Counted from the stretch's first letter, positions 42,375 through 51,328 are shown. The stretch: DNA of 64,000 bases from Massilia sp. KIM (GCF_002007115.1 NZ_MVAD01000001.1:2790001-2854000); one strand, 5' to 3'. Made by a program: numbers and translations. Notes: generated by a model from the letters alone, not told the origin.

Positions 42375-43238
42375 ATGGCCGTCAACCTGCCCGCGCCCGT
42401 CCTTCCCGCCATCGTTCCCGCGACCACCGGCGCACCGGTCGGCCCGGTGGCGGCCGTCGCCCCGGCGGCCCTGCTGGCCAGCGCCGAGGAAGGCGGCCTC
42501 ACCCTCCCCTTTTCCCAGTCACTGCCGGCCGGGGCCAAGGCGCCGGCGCCGGAAACCGGCGCCGAAGGCCCGGCCATGCGCCCCGACCAGCTCATGATGG
42601 CGCGCCAGCTGGCCTATCCGGCCCTGCGCGGCGACGCCCTGGCGGCCGGCTGGCAATCGATGGTCCGCACCGACGGCGCCCAGGCGGCGCGCCGCGCCGT
42701 GCAGGAGCAGAGCGGCCAGCTGGCGCCGGCGGCGCTGCTGGCCGGCCAGGAAGGCCGGGTGCTGCGCCCGCTCGATCCCCATGCCAACCCGCTCGAGGCC
42801 TGGCGCTTCACGGTGCACGCGGGCGGCGCCCATGCCCACACCCTGCGCGTGATCGGCGACGAGGACGAGCGTGAGCGCCGCCAGCATGCGCGCGGCCGCG
42901 CCGCGCTGCGCCTGGAGCTGGTGCTGGATGACGGGAGCAAGGTGGTGGTGCAGGTCGAGCCCCTGCCCTATGGCCTGGCGATCGAACTGTGCGCGCCCGA
43001 CAAGGCCGTGGCCGCGCGTCTGCGCGCCCTGCAGCCCGAACTGGAACGCGTGATCAAGGCCGCCGGCCTGGAAGTGCTGCGCTGGAGCTTCCGCGACAGC
43101 CTGCCCGCCGGCCGGGTGCACGCCAGCAGCGCGCTGGACGCGGCCGCCGGCGCCCTCAACCTGCCGGTGTTTCGCGCGGTGGCCGAGCTGGCCCTGCTGC
43201 TGCCGGCGCTCGGCGCCAACGAACCGGCTCAGGCCTGA
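42375..43238 (+). CDS. FliK C-terminal-like / hook-length-control-type hypothetical protein
   Basis: 287 residues. The N-terminal half is Ala/Pro-rich and low in complexity (PAPVLPAIVPATTGAPVGPV). The C-terminal half has LRLELVLDDGSKVVVQVEPL and LRALQPELERVIKAAGLEVL, reminiscent of the folded FliK C-terminal domain. The locus has another fliK at 59401, so this one is an orphan paralogue or a flagellar-associated protein of unknown role. The start at 42375 lies beyond the flagellin terminator; the upstream ATG falls in the hairpin. It overlaps the convergent acyltransferase gene by 10 bp. Confidence 0.6.
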   Translation: MAVNLPAPVLPAIVPATTGAPVGPVAAVAPAALLASAEEGGLTLPFSQSLPAGAKAPAPETGAEGPAMRPDQLMMARQLAYPALRGDALAAGWQSMVRTDGAQAARRAVQEQSGQLAPAALLAGQEGRVLRPLDPHANPLEAWRFTVHAGGAHAHTLRVIGDEDERERRQHARGRAALRLELVLDDGSKVVVQVEPLPYGLAIELCAPDKAVAARLRALQPELERVIKAAGLEVLRWSFRDSLPAGRVHASSALDAAAGALNLPVFRAVAELALLLPALGANEPAQA

Positions 43239-43888
43239 GCCAGCTGCCAGCCGGGCGCGCGCCGCGACAGCACGCGCGCCGGCACGCCGGCCGCGGTGCA
43301 ATCGGCTTCCAGGTCGCGCGTCACCACCGCGCCCGCCCCCACCACCGTCCAGGCGCCCACCGTGCGGCGCGGGATCACCGAACTGCCGACGCCCAGCTCC
43401 GCGCCTTCGCGCAGCAGCACGCCGCCGGCCAGGTGCACGCCCGGGGCCAGGGTGACGAAATCCTCCAGCACGTCGTCGTGGGCCAGGGTGCTGGCCACGT
43501 TCAGGTGCACATGGGCGCCGAGCCGGATGTCGGTGGTCAGCATGGCGCCGGCGCACACCACCGTCCCCTCGCCCAGCGCCACCCGTTCGCCGACCCAGGC
43601 GCGCGGATGGACCAGCGCCGGGAAGGGATTCGGCGCGCGGGCGCGGATGCGTTCGACGATGGCGCGGCGCGCGGCCGGCGCGCCGACCGCGACCACCACC
43701 GCCACCTCGGGACGGGCGGCCAGCCAGTCCAGTCCGCCCAGCACCGGCAGGCCCGCCACCTCGGGCGGGGCCGGGAAGCGCTCGTCCACCACGAAGCCGG
43801 CGACATCCCAGGCGCCGATGTCGCGCACCAGTTGCAGCAGCTCGCGCCCGTGGCCGCCGGCGCCGAAGATCGCGATCGGCGCGCCCAT
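43229..43888 (-). CDS. NeuD/PglD-type sugar O- or N-acyltransferase
   Basis: 219 residues. The N-terminal Rossmann-like PglD_N domain (PIAIFGAGGHGRELLQLV, DERFPAPPEVAGLPVLGG) is followed by a left-handed beta-helix of hexapeptide repeats (VALGEGTVVCAGAMLTTDIR, GAHVHLNVAS, VGAWTVVGAGAVVTRDL). It transfers acetyl or another acyl group to an amino-sugar nucleotide. It lies 2 bp after the sugar aminotransferase gene, so the two act in sequence. It is probably the last gene of the fliM-to-flhA transcript. Confidence 0.9.
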   Translation of the reverse strand: MGAPIAIFGAGGHGRELLQLVRDIGAWDVAGFVVDERFPAPPEVAGLPVLGGLDWLAARPEVAVVVAVGAPAARRAIVERIRARAPNPFPALVHPRAWVGERVALGEGTVVCAGAMLTTDIRLGAHVHLNVASTLAHDDVLEDFVTLAPGVHLAGGVLLREGAELGVGSSVIPRRTVGAWTVVGAGAVVTRDLEADCTAAGVPARVLSRRAPGWQLAQA

Positions 43889-43890
43889 GC

Positions 43891-45021
43891 TCACGCGCCC
43901 TTCACCAGGGCCACGATGCGCTCCACGTCGTCCGAGGAGAGCGCCGGGTAGATCGGCAGGCACAGCACGCTGCGCGCGGCGCTCGTCGCCACCGGCAGGT
44001 TGTCGCGGCGCGCCGAGGGCAGGCCGCGGTACATCGGGAATTCGGTGATCAAGGGGTGGAAGTAGCGGCGCGCGTGGATGCCCTGGTCCTTGAGTTTCTG
44101 GTACAGCGCGTCGCGGCCGAGCCCATACTCGGGGCCTACCAAGATGGGGAAGTAGGAATAATTGGCGGCCGCCTCCCCGGCGTCGCCCAGGCAGCGGATG
44201 CCGGGCACGCCGGCCAGCTGCTCGCGGTAGGCGGCGTCGATCTCGCGCCGGCGCGCGATCGCGCGGTCGACGTGCTCGAGCTGGAGCAGGCCGAAGGCGG
44301 CGTTGATCTCGCTCATCTTGCCATTGATGCCGGAAGCGACCACGGTGACCTCGTCGACGAAGCCGAAGTTCTTGAGGTGGTCGATGCGCTGCTTGGTGCG
44401 CGCGTCCGGGCAGACGATGGCCCCGCCCTCGAAGGTGTTGAAGACCTTGGTGGCGTGGAAGCTCAGCACCGACAGGTCGCCGTGGCGCAGCACGCTGCCG
44501 CCGCCGTCGCGCACGCCGAAGGCATGGGCGGCGTCGTAGATCACCTTGAGGTTGTAGTTGTCGGCGATTTTCTGGATCGCCGCCACGTCGCAGGGGTGGC
44601 CGTAGCAGTGCACCGGCATGATGGCCGTGGTCTGGGGCGTGATCGCGGCCTCGATCATGGCCGGATCGAGGTTCAGGGTGTCGGGGTCGACGTCGACGAA
44701 CACTGGCTTGATGCCGTTCCACTGCAGCGAATGGGCGGTGGCCACGAAGGAATACGGGGTGGTGATCACCTCTCCCGTCACGCGCAGGGCCTGGAGGGCG
44801 GTGACCAGGGCGATGGTGCCGTTGGTGAACAGGGCCAGGTGCTCGACGCCCAGGTAGTCGCACAGGGCGCGCTCCAGGCGCTGGTGGAAGGGGCCGCCGT
44901 TGGTCAGGACCTTGTTGTCCCAGATCTGCTCCAGGTAGGGCAGGAATTCCTCCAGCGGCGGCAGGTAGGGCTGGGTGACGTAGACCGGCTTGTGCTGCGG
45001 CTTGGGATCGTGCTCGCTCAT
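43891..45021 (-). CDS. DegT/DnrJ/EryC1 sugar aminotransferase
   Basis: 376-residue PLP enzyme that aminates a 4- or 3-keto nucleotide sugar. The internal aldimine lysine is in SFHATKVFNTFEGGAI. DNKVLTNGGPFHQRLER, LALFTNGTIALVTALQ and ITTPYSFVATAHSLQWNG are typical. The sequence style is that of VioA/FdtB-like dTDP-sugar aminotransferases. With the NeuD-type acyltransferase it would make an acylamino-dideoxy sugar. It sits 14 bp after flhA on the same strand, so it is appended to the flagellar export operon, and the flagellin and GT41 genes lie just beyond. Confidence 0.92.
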   Translation of the reverse strand: MSEHDPKPQHKPVYVTQPYLPPLEEFLPYLEQIWDNKVLTNGGPFHQRLERALCDYLGVEHLALFTNGTIALVTALQALRVTGEVITTPYSFVATAHSLQWNGIKPVFVDVDPDTLNLDPAMIEAAITPQTTAIMPVHCYGHPCDVAAIQKIADNYNLKVIYDAAHAFGVRDGGGSVLRHGDLSVLSFHATKVFNTFEGGAIVCPDARTKQRIDHLKNFGFVDEVTVVASGINGKMSEINAAFGLLQLEHVDRAIARRREIDAAYREQLAGVPGIRCLGDAGEAAANYSYFPILVGPEYGLGRDALYQKLKDQGIHARRYFHPLITEFPMYRGLPSARRDNLPVATSAARSVLCLPIYPALSSDDVERIVALVKGA

Positions 45022-45035
45022 GGCGACTCTCCTGG

Positions 45036-47129
45036 TCAGCCGACGGTGCCGACGATCGAGACGTCGCGCCCCTCGGGGATCTCGTTGTAGGACAGGACGT
45101 GCAGGCCGGGCGCGAACAGGCGCGCGTAGCGCGCCAGCAGCGGACGCACCTGGGGCAGCACCAGCAGCAGCGGCGGCGTGTGCGCCTGCTTCATCTGCTC
45201 GCGCGCCACCGGCATGTTCACCTGCAGCTGGGACAGGAGCTGCGGGTCGATCGGGTAGTTGTCCAGCGCCACCTTGCCGCCGCCGTTCTGGCGCGCCTGG
45301 TTCAGGGAACCGAGCAGCATGTTTTCCAGTTCGGCCGACAGGTTAAAGGCCGGCATCTCCTTCTTCTTGCCGAACAGGCTGGAGACGATCTGGCGCCGCA
45401 GCGCGCAGCGCACCTCGGCCGCCAGCAGGATCGGGTCCTTGGTGGATTCCGCGCTGTCCAGCAGGGTGGTGGCGATCACCACGATGTCCTTGAGCGAGAC
45501 GTTCTCGGCCAGCAGCACGCGGAACACGCGCAGCAGCTGGGTGTGGGTGAGGGTCTTGTCCAGGGCCGCCGCCAGCTTGGGCGAGAGCGCGGTCAGGCGC
45601 TCCATGATGGCCGGCACGTCCTCGTGGCGGAACAGCTCGTGCAGGTATTCGCGCACCACCTTCGAGGTATGGGTCGCGATCGCGCTCGCCACCTCCACCA
45701 CCTGGTAGCCCAGGCCCAGCGCATGCGCCTTCTGGTCCGGGGTGATCCAGGTGATCGCCATGCCATAGGCCGGCTCGATGCCGGGGATGCCGTCCAGCTC
45801 CCCGTACACGTTGGGCGAGGGAATCGCCATCAGGTGGTCCGGCATGACCTCGGCTTCGGCCACCACCGTGCCCGACAGGCTGATCGCGTACTGGGCCGGG
45901 CGCAGGGCCAGGTCGTCGCGCACCGCGATCGCCGGCAGCAGCACGCCCATCTGTTCCGACAGGCTCTGGCGCACGCCCTTGATGCGCTTGGTGAGCGGCT
46001 CGCCCTGCCCCTTGTCGATCATGCCGACCAGCTTGTAGCCCACGGCCAGCGCGATCGGCTGCACCACCGGCAGCGCCTGCCAGTCGAGTTCGGGCGCGCG
46101 CTCGTCGCGCAGGGCCGCTTCGATCGCGGCCACGCCGGCGTTGTCGGGGGCCTTGACGCGCTTGGTCAGCTTCCAGCCGACGTAGCCGACCACGCCGGCG
46201 AAGATGAAGAAGGTGAAGGTCGGCATGCCCGGCACCAGGCCGAGCAGGACCATCACGCCGGCGGCGGCGAACAGGGTGGACGGCTGGGCCAGCAGCTGGC
46301 CGCCGACCTGCTGTTCGAGTTCGCCCGATTCGCCGATGCGGGTCACCAGGATCGCGGCCGCGGCCGAGAGCAGCAGGGCCGGGATCTGGGCCACCAGGCC
46401 GTCACCGATGGTCAGCAGCGCATAGACCTTGAAGGCCTCGCCCATCGGCAGGCCGTGCATCAGGGCGCCGATCGCGATGCCGCCCACCAGGTTGATGATC
46501 AGGATCAGGATCGAGGCGATGGCGTCGCCGCGCACGAACTTGGAGGCGCCGTCCATGGCGCCGTAGAAGTCGGCTTCGGCCGCCACGTCCTTGCGGCGCT
46601 GGGTAGCCTTGTCCTGGTTGATCAGGCCCGCGTTGAGGTCGGCGTCGATCGCCATCTGCTTGCCGGGCAGCGCATCCAGGGTGAAGCGCGCCGAGACCTC
46701 GGAAATGCGCTCGGCGCCCTTGGTGACCACGATGAAGTTAATGATCATCAGGATCACGAACACCACCAGGCCGACCACGAAGTTGCCGCCGATGACCACG
46801 TTGGCGAAGGACTCGATCACGTGGCCGGCCGCGTCCGGGCCGTTGTGGCCGTTGAGCAGGACCACGCGGGTCGAGGCCACGTTGAGCGCCAGGCGCATCA
46901 GGGTGGTGCCCAGGATCACGGTCGGGAAGACCGAGAAGTCGAGCGGACGCTTGGCCGAGACCGAGACCAGGATCACGATCAGGGCCAGCACGATGTTGAA
47001 GGTGAACAGGACGTCCAGCAGCACCGGCGGCAGCGGCAGCATGATCATCGCCAGCAGCGCGACCAGGAAGATCGGCGCGGCGAATTTCTGGCGCTTCAGC
47101 TCGGCGATGAAGGCGTTGATGGTATTCAT
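45036..47129 (-). CDS. flhA: Flagellar export gate protein FlhA
   Basis: 697 residues. Eight N-terminal membrane helices (about 15-310) carry the FHIPEP-type region: IVTKGAERISEVSARFTLD, PGKQMAIDADLNAGLI and the TQRRKDVAAEADFYGAMDGA stretch. A large cytoplasmic domain docks chaperone-substrate complexes and forms the nonameric ring. The start overlaps the flhB stop by 4 bp. It is last of the fli/flh genes in this operon and followed by sugar-biosynthesis genes. Confidence 0.97.
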   Translation of the reverse strand: MNTINAFIAELKRQKFAAPIFLVALLAMIMLPLPPVLLDVLFTFNIVLALIVILVSVSAKRPLDFSVFPTVILGTTLMRLALNVASTRVVLLNGHNGPDAAGHVIESFANVVIGGNFVVGLVVFVILMIINFIVVTKGAERISEVSARFTLDALPGKQMAIDADLNAGLINQDKATQRRKDVAAEADFYGAMDGASKFVRGDAIASILILIINLVGGIAIGALMHGLPMGEAFKVYALLTIGDGLVAQIPALLLSAAAAILVTRIGESGELEQQVGGQLLAQPSTLFAAAGVMVLLGLVPGMPTFTFFIFAGVVGYVGWKLTKRVKAPDNAGVAAIEAALRDERAPELDWQALPVVQPIALAVGYKLVGMIDKGQGEPLTKRIKGVRQSLSEQMGVLLPAIAVRDDLALRPAQYAISLSGTVVAEAEVMPDHLMAIPSPNVYGELDGIPGIEPAYGMAITWITPDQKAHALGLGYQVVEVASAIATHTSKVVREYLHELFRHEDVPAIMERLTALSPKLAAALDKTLTHTQLLRVFRVLLAENVSLKDIVVIATTLLDSAESTKDPILLAAEVRCALRRQIVSSLFGKKKEMPAFNLSAELENMLLGSLNQARQNGGGKVALDNYPIDPQLLSQLQVNMPVAREQMKQAHTPPLLLVLPQVRPLLARYARLFAPGLHVLSYNEIPEGRDVSIVGTVG

Positions 47130-48265
47130 GCAGAAACCTCACTCAGATGAGATGGCACCGCCACCTCGTTGGGGAACCGTGGAGGCGCCTGGCGCCGGCC
47201 TGCACGGAACGCATTCAGTTGTAACACGTAGTTCAGCACCTGCGACACCGCCTGGTAGAGCTGGGCGGGAATCTGCTGCTGCACCTGGCTGGTGTTGTAG
47301 ATGGCGCGCGCCAGCGGCGGCAGCTCGAGCACCTCGACCTTGTGCTCGCGCGCCACCTGGCGGATGTAGAGCGCCATCTCGTCCACGCCCTTGGCCACCA
47401 CGAAGGGGGCCTCGGCGCGGGCGGTATCGTACTTCAGGGCCACCGCGTAGTGCTCGGGGTTGACGATCACCACGTCGGCGGTGGGCACCGTCTTGCTCAC
47501 GCTGCGCCGCGCCAGCTGGTTCTGGAGCTGGCGGATGCGCTGCTTCACCTCGGGCTTGCCCTCGTTGCTCTTGTATTCTTCCTTCACTTCCTGCTTGCTC
47601 ATGCGCTGGTTGCGCATGAACAGGAAATACTGCACCGGCACGTCGATGATCGCGAAGATCACGAACACCGCGACCAGGGCCATCAGGGCGTCGAAGGCCA
47701 TGCCGCTTCCCTGCAGCAGGGCCTCGCCGAGCGGCATGCGCTGCAGCTCGAGGTAGGCCTTGATCCCGCTCTGGCTCACGAACCACAGCACCACGCACAG
47801 CACCACCGCCTTGGCCGCCGAAGTCAGGAACCCGATCCAGTGCTTTTGCGAGAACAGGTTGCCCAGGTTCTTCAGCGGGTTCAGGCGCCCGAAATTCGGC
47901 GCCAGGTTCTTGGACGAGGCCGCGAAGCCGCCCGGAACCGCGCCCGCCAGCACCACCACCGCCGGCACCGCCAGCAGCGGCAGCACCATCTTCACCAGCA
48001 GCAGGACGGCGTCCAGGAACACCATCGACATCTGGTTCTCCATCGCCCCGGTCTCGCCGAGCGGCACGAACACCATCCGGAACAGCATCCGGAACTGCTC
48101 CATGTAGCCCGGCAGCAGCAGGGTGAAGAGCTTGAGGCTGATCAGGATCCCGACCGCGGTCGCCAGGTCGCGCGAACGGGCGACCTGCCCTTCCTCGCGC
48201 GCCTTCTTCAGCTTCTGGGCTGAGGGCTTCTCGGTCTTGTCGCCGCCGCTGCCGTTATCGGCCAT
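47126..48265 (-). CDS. flhB: Flagellar export switch protein FlhB
   Basis: 379 residues: four membrane helices (about 30-215) and a cytoplasmic autocleaving domain. The cleavage motif reads NPEH starting at Asn269 instead of the usual NPTH; the scissile Asn-Pro is kept. The charged N-terminus (GDKTEKPSAQKLKKAREEGQ) is typical. FlhB switches export from rod/hook to filament substrates. It overlaps fliR by 11 bp and flhA by 4 bp. Confidence 0.95.
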   Translation of the reverse strand: MADNGSGGDKTEKPSAQKLKKAREEGQVARSRDLATAVGILISLKLFTLLLPGYMEQFRMLFRMVFVPLGETGAMENQMSMVFLDAVLLLVKMVLPLLAVPAVVVLAGAVPGGFAASSKNLAPNFGRLNPLKNLGNLFSQKHWIGFLTSAAKAVVLCVVLWFVSQSGIKAYLELQRMPLGEALLQGSGMAFDALMALVAVFVIFAIIDVPVQYFLFMRNQRMSKQEVKEEYKSNEGKPEVKQRIRQLQNQLARRSVSKTVPTADVVIVNPEHYAVALKYDTARAEAPFVVAKGVDEMALYIRQVAREHKVEVLELPPLARAIYNTSQVQQQIPAQLYQAVSQVLNYVLQLNAFRAGRRQAPPRFPNEVAVPSHLSEVSA

Positions 48266-49034
48266 GGGCCATCCTCATCTGCTGCTGGAGCATCTCCAGC
48301 ACCTGGTTGGTCATGGCCACGTAGTGCTCCGGGATGAAGCGCACCAGCTGCACCAGCATCAGGAGGCCGAACACCGTGATCAGCGAAAAACCCAGCGAGA
48401 ACAGGTTCAGGCTGGGCGCCACCCGGTTCAGGAAACCGAAGCCGAGCTGCACCACCATGGTCGAGAACACGATCGGCAGCGCCAGCAGCATCGCCGCCGA
48501 GAACACCCAGCCCAGGTTCAGGGCCACGCCCTGCAGCAGCAGCGGGCCGTAGCCGGACCCCACCGGCCAGGCGCGGAAGCTCTGCCCCAGCACCGCCATC
48601 AGCACCAGGTGGCCGTCGATGGCGAAGAACACCAGCATCGCCACCAGCGACATCAGGACCGAGACCACGTCCGACACCGCGCCGTTGACCGGGTCGTTCA
48701 TCTGGGCCAGCGAGAAACCGATCTGGCTCGAGGCCAGGAAGCCCAGCAGGGTCACCACCGCCATCGCGAACTGCAGGGCCAGGCCGAGCACGCCGCCGAT
48801 CACGGCCTGCTCGAACATCGCCACCACGCCGGCCAGCGAGAACGGGTCGGGCATGCCGCCGGTGCGCGTGATCGGCAGCATCAGGAAGGACAGCACCACC
48901 GCCAGCAGGGCCTTGACCGGGACCGGCACCATGCCCTCGCCCAGCACCGGGGCGGTCATCATCATCGCCATGATGCGTGCGAAGGGCCACCACAGGGCGC
49001 CCAGCAGCGGCAGCAGGAAGCCGACCAGTTCCAT
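48255..49034 (-). CDS. fliR: Flagellar export protein FliR
   Basis: 259 residues, six predicted helices. LPLLGALWWPFARIMAMMMT, PVPVKALLAVVLSFLMLP and the ASSQIGFSLAQMNDPVNGA loop (a conserved FliR stretch) are present. It is part of the FliP5Q4R1 export gate core. It is read after fliQ with a 6-bp gap. Confidence 0.95.
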   Translation of the reverse strand: MELVGFLLPLLGALWWPFARIMAMMMTAPVLGEGMVPVPVKALLAVVLSFLMLPITRTGGMPDPFSLAGVVAMFEQAVIGGVLGLALQFAMAVVTLLGFLASSQIGFSLAQMNDPVNGAVSDVVSVLMSLVAMLVFFAIDGHLVLMAVLGQSFRAWPVGSGYGPLLLQGVALNLGWVFSAAMLLALPIVFSTMVVQLGFGFLNRVAPSLNLFSLGFSLITVFGLLMLVQLVRFIPEHYVAMTNQVLEMLQQQMRMAHGR

Positions 49035-49040
49035 CGCGGC

Positions 49041-49310
49041 TCAGGTGGCCAGCGTCGCGGCGCGCTGGAACACCGAGATGCAGTAATCCATCAGGGTGGA
49101 GGTCATCCAGTGGCCGGCCAGGATCACCGCCAGCAGGGTGACGATCAGGCGCGGCAGGAAGCTCAGGGTCTGCTCGTTGATCTGGGTGGCGGCCTGCACC
49201 AGCGCCACCACCAGGCCCATGATCAGGCCGGGGACCACCAGCACCATCACCAGCAGCAGCACGATCTGCAGGGCTTCGACCACCAGGTCGACAGCGACAT
49301 CGGGACTCAT
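49041..49310 (-). CDS. fliQ: Flagellar export protein FliQ
   Basis: 89 residues, two helices: ALQIVLLLVMVLVVPGLIMG and LIVTLLAVILAGHWMTSTLM, with the conserved ALVQAATQINEQTLSFLPRL between them. Export gate core subunit. It lies between fliP (28-bp gap) and fliR (6-bp gap). Confidence 0.96.
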   Translation of the reverse strand: MSPDVAVDLVVEALQIVLLLVMVLVVPGLIMGLVVALVQAATQINEQTLSFLPRLIVTLLAVILAGHWMTSTLMDYCISVFQRAATLAT

Positions 49311-49338
49311 CGTTCGGTATCCGTTCGGTTCAGGGGCG

Positions 49339-50103
49339 CTAATAGCCGTGGATGCTGCCCACCAGGGTGTTCACCGTGAGGGTCCAGCCGTCCACCAGCA
49401 CGAACAGCAGCAGCTTGAAGGGCAGCGAGATCACCAGCGGCGAGAGCATCATCATGCCCATCGCCATCAGCACCGAGGAGACCACCAGGTCGATGATGAG
49501 GAAGGGGATGAACAGCATGGCGCCGATCTGGAAAGCGGTCTTCAGTTCCGACAGCACGAAGGCCGCCAGCTTCACCGGGAAGCTGCGCTCCTCGGGTTTC
49601 ATGTTCTCGGGCTCGCCCGCCAGGCGCGCGACCTGGGCCAGCGCGGTCTTGCTGGTCTGGGCCAGCATGAAGCGCGACACCGGCACCTCGGCGATCTTGA
49701 GGGCCTGTTCCAGGCCGATCTTGTCGCGGTCGTAGGGCAGGAAGGCGTCGCGCCATACGGCTTCGCCCACCGGACGCATCACCAGCAGGGTCAGGATCAG
49801 GGCGATGCCGGTGATGATGCGGTTCGGCAGGCCCTGCTGCAGGCCCAGGGCCTGGCGCAGCAGCGACAGGATGATCACGAAGCGGGTGAAGCTGGTCATC
49901 ATCATGACCATCACGGGCAGCAGCCCGAGCAGGGTCATGAGGACCAGGATCTGCGACTTGACCGTCATGCCCTGGGTCGAACCGGGGATCACCCCGGGCA
50001 GCACGTCCCCCTGCTGGGCCAGCGCCGGCCAGGAGGCCAGCAGCAGCGCGCCGGCGAGCGGCGCGGCGCGGCGCAGAACAGCGCCGCTTCGCGACCGCGT
50101 CAT
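49339..50103 (-). CDS. fliP: Flagellar export protein FliP
   Basis: 254 residues with a cleavable signal peptide (LAGALLLASWPALA-QQ) as usual for FliP. Conserved SFTRFVIILSLLRQALGLQQ, PNRIITGIALILTLLVM, PVKLAAFVLSELKTAFQIG and the final PFKLLLFVLVDGW are present. It starts within the last 4 bp of fliN, so there is no room for fliO, which is absent here as in lateral-type systems. Confidence 0.97.
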   Translation of the reverse strand: MTRSRSGAVLRRAAPLAGALLLASWPALAQQGDVLPGVIPGSTQGMTVKSQILVLMTLLGLLPVMVMMMTSFTRFVIILSLLRQALGLQQGLPNRIITGIALILTLLVMRPVGEAVWRDAFLPYDRDKIGLEQALKIAEVPVSRFMLAQTSKTALAQVARLAGEPENMKPEERSFPVKLAAFVLSELKTAFQIGAMLFIPFLIIDLVVSSVLMAMGMMMLSPLVISLPFKLLLFVLVDGWTLTVNTLVGSIHGY

Positions 50104-50459
50104 GGAGCCAGCATGTCCAGGTTCAGGCCGTCGAGGTCGATGACCTTGAGGCCGTACTGCTCGCCGGCCACCACCACTTCGGCGCGGCCGATCGGGGTGC
50201 CGTTGACCTTGATGACCAGCGGCTCGCCGGCCATGGCGTCCAGCGGGACCACCGAGTTGGGGCCGATCGCCATCAATTCCTGCAGCGAGACGCGGGCCGA
50301 ACCCACTTCCAGGGTCAGGGTCACCGGGATGCGCCGCATCATCTGCGGCAGCTGGCGGCCGGCCTTGTGGCCGGCGGCGGCGGTGGCGGCCTCGATCCCG
50401 TCGAGGTCGTCGATGATGACGTCGGCGCCAGTCAGTTGCTCATTCAGGTTCATGTCCAT
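50100..50459 (-). CDS. fliN: Flagellar motor switch protein FliN
   Basis: 119 residues with a single SPOA domain: IPVTLTLEVGSARVSLQELM, GPNSVVPLDAMAGEPLVIKV and NGTPIGRAEVVVAGEQYGL. It forms the C-ring base with FliM. Its start overlaps the fliM stop (TAATG) and its stop overlaps fliP. Confidence 0.96.
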   Translation of the reverse strand: MDMNLNEQLTGADVIIDDLDGIEAATAAAGHKAGRQLPQMMRRIPVTLTLEVGSARVSLQELMAIGPNSVVPLDAMAGEPLVIKVNGTPIGRAEVVVAGEQYGLKVIDLDGLNLDMLAP

Positions 50460-51328
50460 TATTCGGCGTCTTCAAAAGAAGTTAAACAGAGTTTGCCCTT
50501 GTGCTCGGCGACAAAGGCCGTGAACAGGCGCGATTCGTCCAGCAGCACGTCGGCGCGGCCGACCGACACCGGGATCACGTCCCCGACCTTCAGCTCGAAC
50601 AGCGCGGCCAGGGTGATTTCCTTGCTCACCAGGCGTCCGTCCAGCTTGACGCTCAGGCTGGCGGCCAGGGGTTCGGCGCGCGGCTGCTTGCCACGTGCGC
50701 CGCCCTTGTCCGCCATCAGGCCGGCCAGCACGTGGCCCATCAATTCCTGGTCCAGGCCGATCCAGAACAGGCTGTCCTGCTCGGCCTGGGGAGCGCGCAG
50801 CGCCACCCGGATCACCCAGCCGGCCCGGCCCGGCGCGCTGGCCGGCACCACGGCGCCAACCGGCGCCGCGGGGACCTCGGCGGCGGCGCCGGCCGCGGCC
50901 AGGCCCTCGGCCACCTGGGCGTCGAGCAGCGCGGCCAGTTGCTGGGTCAGGCTCGCCGCCAGGCGTTCCTCGGTGGCGGTGACGCGCTCGGCCGCCAGGT
51001 CGCGCTGGGCCGGCGCCGGATTACGGCGCAGGTAGCGGCCTTCCAGCAGGCCGAGCAGCAGCACGCGCTCGAAGGCCACGGCGGCCATGCCGAAGCGGCC
51101 CGGGGCGCCCAGCCAGCGCAGGCCGGGGCCCTCGGGAGCGCGCTCGAAGGCGAGGCTGATCAAGCGGTAGGCGCCCCAATAGCGGCGCCCGGCCGGCGAG
51201 CCCATGGCTTCGCCCAGGGCGTCGGCGAAGCGCGCGGCGAAGGTCGGCAGCAGGTGCACGGGCCGTCCCAGCAGGCTGGGATCGAGCACCTGGACATCAC
51301 GCGAACGGTCGGGTGGGTTGATGGGCAT
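50459..51328 (-). CDS. fliM: Flagellar motor switch protein FliM (divergent, lateral type)
   Basis: 289 residues, shorter and more divergent than canonical FliM (about 330). The C-terminal SPOA domain is visible (SLSVKLDGRLVSKEITLAAL, LKVGDVIPVSVGRADVLLDE). The N-terminal CheY-P-binding helix with the usual LSQxEIDALL motif is not present; instead it opens MPINPPDRSRDVQVLDPSLL. This fits lateral or Flag-2 FliM proteins, where chemotactic input may differ. It is first of the fliMNPQR-flhBA operon. Confidence 0.85.
   Translation of the reverse strand: MPINPPDRSRDVQVLDPSLLGRPVHLLPTFAARFADALGEAMGSPAGRRYWGAYRLISLAFERAPEGPGLRWLGAPGRFGMAAVAFERVLLLGLLEGRYLRRNPAPAQRDLAAERVTATEERLAASLTQQLAALLDAQVAEGLAAAGAAAEVPAAPVGAVVPASAPGRAGWVIRVALRAPQAEQDSLFWIGLDQELMGHVLAGLMADKGGARGKQPRAEPLAASLSVKLDGRLVSKEITLAALFELKVGDVIPVSVGRADVLLDESRLFTAFVAEHKGKLCLTSFEDAE

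Noticed and set aside
45099..47150. Plus-strand open frame of 683 codons opposite flhA
   Set aside because: It is a shadow of flhA. Its translation is rich in His/Gln/Arg/Asp without any motif.
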